Part shown: positions 32,955 to 42,000 of the stretch, in pieces
Position numbering within the stretch: position 1 is the stretch's first letter
Layout of the letters: each line of letters opens with the position of its first letter
Source: Streptomyces avermitilis MA-4680 = NBRC 14893
Lineage (GTDB): Bacteria; Actinomycetota; Actinomycetes; Streptomycetales; Streptomycetaceae
Assembly (NCBI RefSeq): GCF_000009765.2
Contig: NC_003155.5
Location: forward strand, 4,464,001 to 4,528,000
Reading direction: 5' to 3'
DNA length: 64,000 bases
Made by a program: the position numbers and the translations under genes
Notes under the pieces: model-generated
Seen by the model: only the letters and a program-made list of their open reading frames with translations
Told to the model about the DNA's origin: nothing
Database searches by the model: none

Positions 32955-33728
32955 TCATTCCTCCAGATCTTTACTGACATCGGCGACCAGTTCGGCTTCC
33001 CGCTGCGCGAGATAGAAGTGGTCGCCCGGGTAGGTGCGCAGGGCGAAGTCCCCGGCCGAGGACAGCTCTGACCAGGCGAGGACGCTGTCGCGGTCGCAGC
33101 CCGGATCGCTGCGGCCGAGATACGCGGTGACCGGCGACGCCACCGGCTCCGGGGGCGTCGCGGGCCGGTAGCTCTCGATGAGCCGGTAGTCGGCGCGCAG
33201 CGCGGGCAGCAGCAGCTCGCGCAGTTCGGGGATGTCGTACGCCTGCGAGCCCAGGTCGCCGAGCCGGCGCACCCCGGCGACGAGTTCGTCGTCGGTGCGC
33301 AGATACAGCCCGGAGGGGCGGGCGCGGTGCGGTGCGGAGCGGGCCGAGACCATCAGCCGCCGGGGTACGACGCCGTGCCGGGCCCGAAGCCGCAGGGCCG
33401 TCTCGTAGGCCACCGTCGAGCCCATGCTGTGCCCGAACAGGGCGAGCGGGACGTCGAGGTGGGGCAGCAGCGCGTCGGTGACCGCGTCGGCCAGTGTGGC
33501 CATGTCGGTGACGCAGGGTTCGGCGAGCCGCTCCTGGCGCCCGGGGTAGCAGACGGCGAGCAGCTCCAGGTCGGACGGCAGACGCGCCGGCCAGCCGTGG
33601 TAGAGCTGGGCGTTGCCGCCGGCGTGCGGAAAGCAGACGAGCCGGAGCCGGGGGCGGCCTCCCGACCGGGCCGGGTAGCGCCTGAGCCACGGCTCGCCGC
33701 GCACGCCGTGCACACGTCGTTCAGTCAT
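32955..33728 (-). CDS. Type II thioesterase
   Basis: A 257-residue alpha/beta hydrolase of the NRPS editing-thioesterase family. The N-terminal block LVCFPHAGGNAQLYHGW, nucleophile elbow GHSMGS (Ser about 98), DHFYL with catalytic His near 230 and the acid Asp in the YLGRSDPGCD region are all present. It clears misprimed or stalled carrier domains. It is not the chain-release enzyme, because the last NRPS module carries its own hydrolase domain. ATG 33728 overlaps the MFS stop (ATGA) and has GGAGAGGG upstream. Confidence 0.93.
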   Translation of the reverse strand: MTERRVHGVRGEPWLRRYPARSGGRPRLRLVCFPHAGGNAQLYHGWPARLPSDLELLAVCYPGRQERLAEPCVTDMATLADAVTDALLPHLDVPLALFGHSMGSTVAYETALRLRARHGVVPRRLMVSARSAPHRARPSGLYLRTDDELVAGVRRLGDLGSQAYDIPELRELLLPALRADYRLIESYRPATPPEPVASPVTAYLGRSDPGCDRDSVLAWSELSSAGDFALRTYPGDHFYLAQREAELVADVSKDLEE

Positions 33729-35077
33729 CGGTCCCCCTCTCCTTTCTCCGTCGGCTCCACCGGTTTCTCCGTCGGCTCCACCGGTTTCTCCGTCGGCTCC
33801 ACCGGATCGACCGGCTCCGCTGTCCGTGGCGTCGCCGCCGTTTCTCCCCTGAGGCCCGGTGCCACCGCCGCGAGCAGGGCCAGTACGGCCATGGCGGCGG
33901 CGATCGCGCGGACCGTGGGCAGCGCGCCCCACGCCGTGAGCAGCAGGCCGCCCGCGAACGAGCCGAGCGCGTTGGTGCCCGAGCCGATCAGTCCCGCGGT
34001 GGCGGCCACCCGGCCCTGGAACGCGTCGGGGGTGATGCGCACCTGGTAGACGGCGGCGGCGACGTTGAACACGGCGCCGACGAATCCGGTGCCCGCGTAC
34101 AGCGCGCCGAGGAGCACGGGGCGGGCGGTCAGTGCCATGGCGCCGATCAGCAGCGTCCAGGCGACGGCGCCCCCGATCAGCAGGGTGCGCTGGGACATCA
34201 GGCGCTGGAGGCGGCCGCCGGCGAGCGCCCCGCCCAGGCCGCCGACGCCGCCGATGCCCACGACGACCGCGAGCGTCGCCGACGGCAGTCCCGCCTCCTT
34301 GATCCGCAGGATCAGGGCGAGTGCCAGCATCTGGAACAGGACGTTGGTGCCGGCGACATAGCCGAGTGCCGCGCGCAGGAACCGCTGGCGCCACAGCCAG
34401 CGCATGCCTTCGGCGACCTCACCGGTGAGCCGTCCCGGACGCGCCGGGGCGGTGCGCTCCGCCTGGAAGTCCTTGCGGACGAACAGCAGGGTGACGAGCG
34501 AGACGAGGTAGCCGAGCACGCCGAAGCCGAAGGGCAGCCACCGGGCCGCCGAGTGCAGCAGCACCCCGCCCGGCTGGCCGAGCAGACCGGCCGCCCGCCC
34601 GCGCGCCTCGTTCTGCGCGAGGGCGGCGGGCAGGTGCGCCGGGTGGACGAGGTTGCGTACGGCGCCGCGTTCGGCGAGCCGGTAGAACACGGCCAGGGCC
34701 GATTCGAGGAACGCCACCGCCGCCAGGTGGGCCACGTCCACCCGGCCCGCCGCGAGCGCCAGCGCCACGCTGCCCACCGCGAGGACCCGGCCCGCCTCGC
34801 AGCCCAGCATCAGCCGGCGCCGGTCCCAGCGGTCCACCAGGGCGCCGGCCGGCAGCTGCACCAGGAGCAGCGGCAGCAGGGCCGCCGTGGACACCACGGA
34901 CATCGCCAGCGGGGAGCCGGTGTGCCACAGCACGATCAACGGGTAGGCCACCGCCGTCACCCGCGTGGCGAGGAACGACATGCTCGCGCCGGACCACAGG
35001 AGCAGGAACTCCCGGTTGCGGCGCAGCGGTTCGGGTGGGGCGCCGGTCCGGGGACCGGCGCCCTCGACGAGGGTCAC
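33725..35077 (-). CDS. MFS exporter
   Basis: A protein of about 450 residues with twelve helices of the major facilitator superfamily, of the MFS_3/EntS-like group often found in NRPS clusters. The loop motif GALVDRWDRRRLM lies between helices 2 and 3. The cytoplasmic C-terminus ends in three perfect PVEPTEK heptads. Probable product exporter. GTG 35077 overlaps the stop of the carbamoyltransferase gene (GTGA), the pattern used across this operon; GTGs at 35086 and 35089 are alternatives. Confidence 0.88.
   Translation of the reverse strand: MTLVEGAGPRTGAPPEPLRRNREFLLLWSGASMSFLATRVTAVAYPLIVLWHTGSPLAMSVVSTAALLPLLLVQLPAGALVDRWDRRRLMLGCEAGRVLAVGSVALALAAGRVDVAHLAAVAFLESALAVFYRLAERGAVRNLVHPAHLPAALAQNEARGRAAGLLGQPGGVLLHSAARWLPFGFGVLGYLVSLVTLLFVRKDFQAERTAPARPGRLTGEVAEGMRWLWRQRFLRAALGYVAGTNVLFQMLALALILRIKEAGLPSATLAVVVGIGGVGGLGGALAGGRLQRLMSQRTLLIGGAVAWTLLIGAMALTARPVLLGALYAGTGFVGAVFNVAAAVYQVRITPDAFQGRVAATAGLIGSGTNALGSFAGGLLLTAWGALPTVRAIAAAMAVLALLAAVAPGLRGETAATPRTAEPVDPVEPTEKPVEPTEKPVEPTEKGEGDR
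33743..33805. repeat. Three perfect 21-bp repeats in the MFS 3' end
   Basis: The unit TTTCTCCGTCGGCTCCACCGG occurs three times without a mismatch and encodes PVEPTEK x3 near the exporter's C-terminus. Lack of any silent change implies a recent expansion. Confidence 0.9.
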
Positions 35078-36087
35078 GGCCTGCACCACTCCAGCACCGC
35101 CATCGCGCTGTGCATCTTGTTCTCCGCCTGCGCGAAGGCGATGCTCGCCGGGCCGTCCAGCACCTCGGCGGTGACCTCGTCACCGCGGTGCGCGGGCAGG
35201 TCGTGCAGGAAGACCGCCTTGGGACTGGTCTCCCACAGTGCCGCCGACACCTGGAACGGGGCGAAGATCTCCCGCCAGTCCGGGTCCGGCTTGCTGGTGC
35301 CGGTGGTCTGCCAGCGGGAGGTGTAGACGGCGTCCTGATCGGCGGGCAGGTCGTCCATGTCGTGCCGCTCGCGGAACGTGGCGCCGTGGCGGCCGGCCTG
35401 GTCGGCGGCGCGTTCGCGGTAGTACGGGGCCAGCCCGTAGCCCGGCGGCGTGCGCAGTTCGAGGGAGACGCCCGGATAGCGAGTCAGTGCGAGCGCCAGC
35501 GCCGACGCGGTGTTGTTGCCCTCGCCCACGTACAGCACCCGCAGCCCCTCGATGCCGCCGAAGTGCCCTTGCAGGGTGGTCAGGTCGGTCAGTGCCTGGG
35601 TGGGGTGCTCGTCCGCGCTCATCGCGTTGACGACCGCCATCCGGTCCTGCGCGGCCCAGGCCCGCATCTCGGCGGGGTCGCCGGCGGTCCGGGCGACCAG
35701 GACGTCGAGCATGCCGGACATGACCCGTCCGGTGTCCTCGCTGGTCTCGCCGGTGTTGAGCTGGAGGTCGTCGGGGCCGTACGCGATGATCTGCGCCCCC
35801 AGTCGCAGAGCTCCGCTGGAGAAGGCGGTGCGGGTGCGGGTCGACGTCTTGCGGAAGTAGATGCCGACGACGTCCCCGGCCAGCGGCGCGGGGCGGCCCG
35901 CGGTACCGGCCGAGAAGGCGGCGCCACGGAGTACGAGGGAGTACAGGTCGGTGTCGGAGAGGTCGTCGATGGAGATCAGATGCCGTACGGGTGCCACGGT
36001 GTCCTCCTGCGGATGGGTCACCTTGCGGATGGGGGCGGGACGGCGTGCGGGCCGTCGTGCGGGCGCTTCGCGGGGGCCGGCCGTCAT
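35074..36087 (-). CDS. Ornithine carbamoyltransferase homologue, probably a tailoring carbamoyltransferase
   Basis: A protein of about 337 residues with the transcarbamylase fold. The carbamoyl-phosphate site is intact: KTSTRTRTAF and DEHPTQALTD. The ornithine-binding elements are rebuilt: the HCLP motif reads HDLP, and the Asp-x-x-x-Ser-Met-Gly region reads YTSRWQTTGTS. Hence another amine is the likely acceptor; diaminopropionate made by SbnA/SbnB would give beta-ureidoalanine, as VioL is thought to do in viomycin. ATG 36087 overlaps the NRPS stop (ATGA) with GAGGAG upstream; GTG 35997 with GGAGGA gives a 307-residue form. Confidence 0.85.
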   Translation of the reverse strand: MTAGPREAPARRPARRPAPIRKVTHPQEDTVAPVRHLISIDDLSDTDLYSLVLRGAAFSAGTAGRPAPLAGDVVGIYFRKTSTRTRTAFSSGALRLGAQIIAYGPDDLQLNTGETSEDTGRVMSGMLDVLVARTAGDPAEMRAWAAQDRMAVVNAMSADEHPTQALTDLTTLQGHFGGIEGLRVLYVGEGNNTASALALALTRYPGVSLELRTPPGYGLAPYYRERAADQAGRHGATFRERHDMDDLPADQDAVYTSRWQTTGTSKPDPDWREIFAPFQVSAALWETSPKAVFLHDLPAHRGDEVTAEVLDGPASIAFAQAENKMHSAMAVLEWCRP

Positions 36088-39000
36088 GCGCGCTCCTCGT
36101 CCGTGACGACGGGGGCGAGCACCGCCGGGAGCGCGCCTGCCGGGTCCTCGCGACGCCAGTCGGCGGCGAGCCGGCCGCTGCCGAACGTCGCGTCCCTGCG
36201 GCCGAGTTCGGCGGTGAGGTACTTGACGACGGCCTTGCCGGAGTCGGCGTTGGTGAGCGCGACGAACCCGGTGCCGCCGTGCATCCGGCTGATCGCCATG
36301 TTCCAGTAGCCCGAGGGTTCGCCGCCGTGGCCGAACTCCAGGTCGTCGCCGGTGTCGTCGACGATGGTGCCGAGCCCGTAGAAGGTGCCGGTCTCGCCCG
36401 CGAGCAGTTCCCGGGCCAGGGCCTGCGGGACGAGGGCCCCCGGTGCGCCCAGGAGGGCGTCCCGTACGGCGAGTACGAAGCGGGCGGCGTCGCCCGCCGT
36501 GGTCCACAGGCCGGCGGCCGCCAGGTGGGCCCGCTCGCGCCAGCCGCCGCTCAGCGGGGTGCCGTGGGCGTCGTGCCCGAGTGCGACGGGCAGGCCCGCG
36601 GTGCGCGGGTGTTCCTGGTCGAAGCTGGTGTCGGCGAGGCCGAGCGGGTCGAGGACCAGCCGGCGCATCAGCGTCTCGAAGGGCTCGCCCGTGACGTCCT
36701 CCAGCACCTGCTGGAGCACCCAGTAGTGCGTGCTGCTCTTGCGGAACACCTCGCCGGGCGGCAGTTCCCGCCGTACGCGCGGGGTGGTCACCGGGGGCCT
36801 GCCCTCCAGGAGGTCCAGGAGGGTGGGCAGCTGTTCGCCGGGGCGGAACCCGACGCTGCGGTGCCGGGCGAGACCGGCGCGGTGGCCGAGCAGCGTGCGC
36901 ACGGTGACGGTGCCCGGCGCTGCCGGGTCGTCGGCCAGGTGCCAGGAGGTGAGGTAGCCGTCGATGTCGGCGTCCAGGTCGATGAGGCCCTCGTGGACGA
37001 GACGCAGGACCGCGAACGCGGTCAGGTGCTTGCTGATGGAGCCGACCTGGAAGAGGGTGCGCTCGGTCACCGGGTCGCTGCCGCCGGCCTCGAGGGTGCC
37101 GTGGCCGCGCAGTTCGGCGACCGCGCCGTCGCGGATGACGGCGAGGGCGACGCCCGGCACATGACGCTCGGCCATGGCGGCCGTGAGCCCCTCGGCGAGC
37201 GGATCCCGGTCCTCGCCCCGCACCCCGGGCGCCTCCCGGCGCGCGGCCCCGAGCAACGCGGCGGCCTCGGGCACCACCCCGCTCCCCGCCCGCCCCGGGT
37301 CACCCCCGGCGGCCTGCTCCAACAGAGCGGCAAGCAACTCGGCGGAGACGGCGACGGTGGGGGCGGCGGCGTCCACGCCGGGAGCGGGAGTGGGGACGCC
37401 GGGAGCGGCAGCGGCAGCGGTGAAGACCACAGCCTCCCCGGAAGAGCCCGCAGCAACCGCAGCGGGGGCGACAGCCTCCCCGGAGGAGCCCGCAGCACCG
37501 GAGGCACGAGCGCCCCCAGCCGAGACGGCACCCACAGCAGACCCGGCAGCCTCCGCCGGAGACCCGCCAGCCTCCGCCGAAGAGGCCGGTGCCGTGCCGG
37601 CCGAGGCCTGTGTTTCGGCGGCGGCGCCGCTCGTGGCCGACTCCGCGTCGGCCGACTGCGAACCGCCCGCGCGGGCCCCCGCCGCCGTGTCCTCGTCCAC
37701 CGCCGCCGCCAGGTCGATCAGCGTGTCGTGCTGGTACATGCGGTAGACGGAGACCGCGAGGCCCGCCGCGCGGGCCGCCGCCAGCACCTTGATCATCAGC
37801 AGCGAGTGGCCGCCGAGGTCGAAGAAGCGGTCGTGGACGCCGATCTCCTCGACGCCGAGGACCTCGGACCAGATGGCGCCCAGCGCCTTCTCCGTCGGGG
37901 TGCGCGGCGGCACATGCGCGGTGCCGCTGCGCAGCGCCCCCCGGCCGGGGACGGGCAGGACCCCCCGGTCGACCTTGCCGTTGGCGTTCAGGGGCAGCGC
38001 CTCCAGGGCCACGAACGCCGACGGCACCATGTAGTCGGGCAGCCGCACCGCGCAGTGCGCCGCGAGCTCCTCCGGCCGCGCCCCGGCGCCCGCGGCGGGC
38101 GTCCAGTAGCCGACCAGACGCCGGTCGCCGGGAACGGGCTCGTGGACGGTGACGAACGCGTCGCGCACGGCCGGGTGTTCGGCGAGCACCGCCTGCACCT
38201 CGCCGAGTTCGACCCGGTAGCCGCGGATCTTGACCTGGTCGTCGACCCGGCCGAGGAACTCGACGTTCCCGTCCGGGAGGTGACGTACGAGGTCACCGGT
38301 GCGGTACAGCCGGGCGCCGGGCTCGGCCGCGTACGGGTCGGGCAGGAACCGCTCCGCGGTCAGGTCGGGGCGGCCCGCGTAGCCGCGGGCGACACCCGTG
38401 CCGCCGACGTACAGCTCCCCCGTGACTCCCACCGGCACCGGCTGGAGCGCCGAGTCCAGCACGTACACCCGCATGTTGGGCAGCGGACGCCCGATCGGTA
38501 CGACGTCGCGCCCGACCGGCGCGAGGACGGGGAAGACCGTGGTCCCGACGGAGGCCTCGGTCGGGCCGTACTCGTTGATGAGGCGGCCCGGACCGAGGAT
38601 GTCCAGGGACCGGTCGGCCGTGGCGCCGGGCAGCGCCTCGCCCGCCACCACCATGACCTCGGCCAGCTCCTGCGCCTGTTCGGTGGTGAGCTGCTCGGCG
38701 AGCAGGTCGAGGTGGCCGGGGGTGAGCTTGACGAAGCTGTACGGGGCGCCGGCCAGCAACCGGTGTCCCAGCTCGGCGGGTTCGGTGTCCTGCGGGACGG
38801 CGAACACCCGCTGCCCGGTGACCAGCGGCGCCCACAGGTTCGGGACGATCAGGTCGAAGGCGACCGAGGAGAACAGGGGCGCGCCGCCCGTCCCCCGCGA
38901 GGCCAGCTCCCGTGCCGCCCAGCCGACATGGCCCGCGAGGCCGCGGTGCGGCACCTCGACGCCCTTGGGCCGGCCGGTCGAACCGGAGGTGAAGATGACG

Positions 39001-42000
39001 TAGGCGAGCTGGTCGAGGTCGTCGGCGCGGGCGGGCGCGGCCGACGGCAGGGCGCTGACGTCCTCGTCGTCGAGCAGCAGCGACACGGCACCGAACCGGT
39101 CCGCGTACGCCGCCGAGGTGACCGCCACCGCGGCGCCCGACGTCCCGACGATCGACGCGACGCGCTCGGCCGGGTAGGACGGGTCGACGGGCACGTACGC
39201 GCCGCCCGCCTTCCACACCGCGAGGAGCGCGGCGATCAGCACGGGGCCGCGGTCCAGCTGGACCGCCACCCGGGACTCGGCGCCGACACCGCGCGCCCGC
39301 AGCGCGTGGGCCAGCCGGTTGGCGTGCTCGTCCAGTTCGGCGTAGGTCAGGGTCCGCTCGCCCAGGGTCACGGCGGGCGCCCGCGGGGTGCGGGCCGCCT
39401 GTTCCTCGAAGCGCCGGAGCACGGAGGCGGTCTCGGCCTCGTACGCCGTGTCGTTCCATTCGACGAGCTGGCGCCGCAGCTCGTCCGCCGGCAGCGGCAC
39501 GGCCCGGGCGTCGCCCGCCGGGTCCTGTGTCATGGCGGTGAGCACGCCCGCGTACAGCGCGGTGAGCCGGTCGGCGTTCGCCCGGGACAGGGCGTGGGTG
39601 TGCGTGGTCATCAGCAGGTAGCCGGAGACAGCGGACACGGCGAGGGAGAACTCCGTGGCGCCCTCGCCCGAGCTGTCGCCGACGTCGACGCGCTCGGTGT
39701 CCACGTGGTCGAAGTCCTGGTAGCTGAAGCGCACGTCGAGCAGCCGCTCCACCCCGGCGTCGCGCTGGATCGCCGGCATCGGGTAGCGCCGGTACTCCCA
39801 CATGCCCGCCTCGTGGGCGAAGACCTCGCGGACCAGCTCCTCCCAGGTGCGGTCGCGGTCGGCGTCGAAGGCGAACGGCAGGGTGTTGAGGTACATGCCG
39901 TAGACGCGGTCGGCGCCGGGCGCCTCGGGGCGGGCGCTGAAGACGAGACCCGAGTGGAAGCGGTCCTCCTCGGTCAGCACGCTCAGCGCCTTCAGGTGCG
40001 CCGCGAGCAGCACGCTCTTGAGGGAGACCCGGGCCCGCGCGGCCAGGGCGCGCAGCCCCTGCTCGAAGGGGCGCAGCTCCACCGCGACCCGGAAGGTCTC
40101 CCGCGGGGCCGAGCGGTCGCCCGCCCAGGCCGCCGGCAGCGCGAAGCGCGCGAAGCCGCCGGTGACGTCACGCCAGTACGCCCGGTCGTGCTCCGACTCC
40201 AGGGAGCGCACCTCGGTGGCGACGAAGTCCGCGTAGCGGACGGCGGGCGCGGGGGCCTCGGACGGCTGTCCGCCGTCGCGCAGCCGCCGGTATTCGTCGA
40301 GCAGCTCCATCAGCAGCGCGCGGTGGCTCCAGCCCTCCGTGATGGCGTGGCACACCGTGAGGCCGAGGCGCCAGGCGCCGTCCTCCTCGACGTGTGCGGT
40401 CATCCGCAGCAGCGGGGCCCGCTCCAGGTCGAACAGGTCGGCGCGTTCCCGGGCGATGAACTCCTCGACGGCGCGCCGCCGCCCCGCCTCGTCGAGCGCG
40501 GTCAGATCGTGCACGGCGACGGGGATCGCCGCGTGTGCACGCACCACCTGGAGCGGCTGCGAGAAGCCGTCGAGGTGGAAGGAGGTGCGGAGCATCTCGT
40601 GGCGGCCGGCGACCACGGCGGCGGCGCCGCGCAGCGCGTCGGCGGAGAAGGGCGCGGCCTCCGTGATCCGGAACGAGGACACGTTGTGGTAGGCGTGCTT
40701 GGTGTCGTCGGCGAGCATCTCCAGGACCATGCCGAGCTGTACCTGCGTCAGCGGATAGGCGTCCACCGCGTCCTCGGGCAGCCGCGCGCGGTCCTCGGCC
40801 GGCACCAGCGCGAACCGCGCCACGGGGGTGTCCACCTCGGTCCGGGCGGGGCGCCCGGTCAGGTGCTCGCCGAGGGCGGCGACCGTGCGGTGCTCGAACA
40901 CGTCGCGTACGCCGATGTCGAACCCGGCGGAGCGCAGTGCCCCGACGAGGGCGACGGCGCGGATGGAGTGGCCGCCGATCTCGAAGAAGCCGTCCTCGAC
41001 ACCGACGCGTTCGAGGCCGAGGACCTGCGCCCACACGGCGGCGATGCGCTCCTCGGTGTCGGTGCGCGGGGCGACGTACCCGTCGTCGTCGGCCGCGGCG
41101 GCGTCGGGTGCGGGCAGCGCCTTGCGGTCGATCTTGCCGTTGGCGTTCAGGGGCAGGGCGTCGAGGGCGGTCAGGGTCGCCGGGACCATGTAGTCGGGCA
41201 GCCGGTCGGCGAGGTGCTCGCGGACCCCTTCCGCGCCGGCGGGCGCGTAGTAGCCGGCCAGTTCGCCGTCGACGGTCGTCACGAAGGCGTCGCGGATACC
41301 GGGGTGGGCGGTGAGCACTGCCTGGATCTCGCCGAGTTCGACGCGGTAGCCGCGGATCTTGACCTGGTCGTCGACCCGGCCGAGGAACTCGACGTTCCCG
41401 TCCGGGCGTTGGCGTACGAGGTCGCCGGTGCGGTAGACGCGGGCGCCGGGCTCGGTGCCGTACGGGTCGGGCAGGAAGCGCTCGGCCGTCAGGTCGGGGC
41501 GGCCCGCGTAGCCGCGGGCGATGCCCGTGCCGCCGACGTACAGCTCACCCGTGACCCCGACCGGGACCGGCTGGAGCGCCGGGTCGAGGACGTACACCCG
41601 CATGTTGGGCAGCGGGCGCCCGATGGGCAGTACGTCGGTCTCGGCGTCCCGCGGCACCTCGTGGACCGTCGTGCCGACGGATGCCTCGGTCGGCCCGTAC
41701 TCGTTGATCAGCCGGGTGTCCGGGGCGAGCGCGCGCCAGCGCTCCAGGGTGGCGCGGGTGAACGCCTCGCCCGCCACCACCAGCACCGGCGCGAGGGCCG
41801 CCGCCTGCTCGGGTGCCAACTGCTGGGCGAGCACGTCCAGATGGCCCGGGGTGAGCTTGATGAAGCTGTACGGGCCCGATGCGACGAGGTGCTCGCCCAG
41901 GTCGGCCATGTCGACGTCCTGGCTCACGGTGTGCACGGCCTGGCCGGTGACCAGCGGCGCCCACAGGTTCGGGACGACCAGGTCGAAGGCGACCGAGGAG

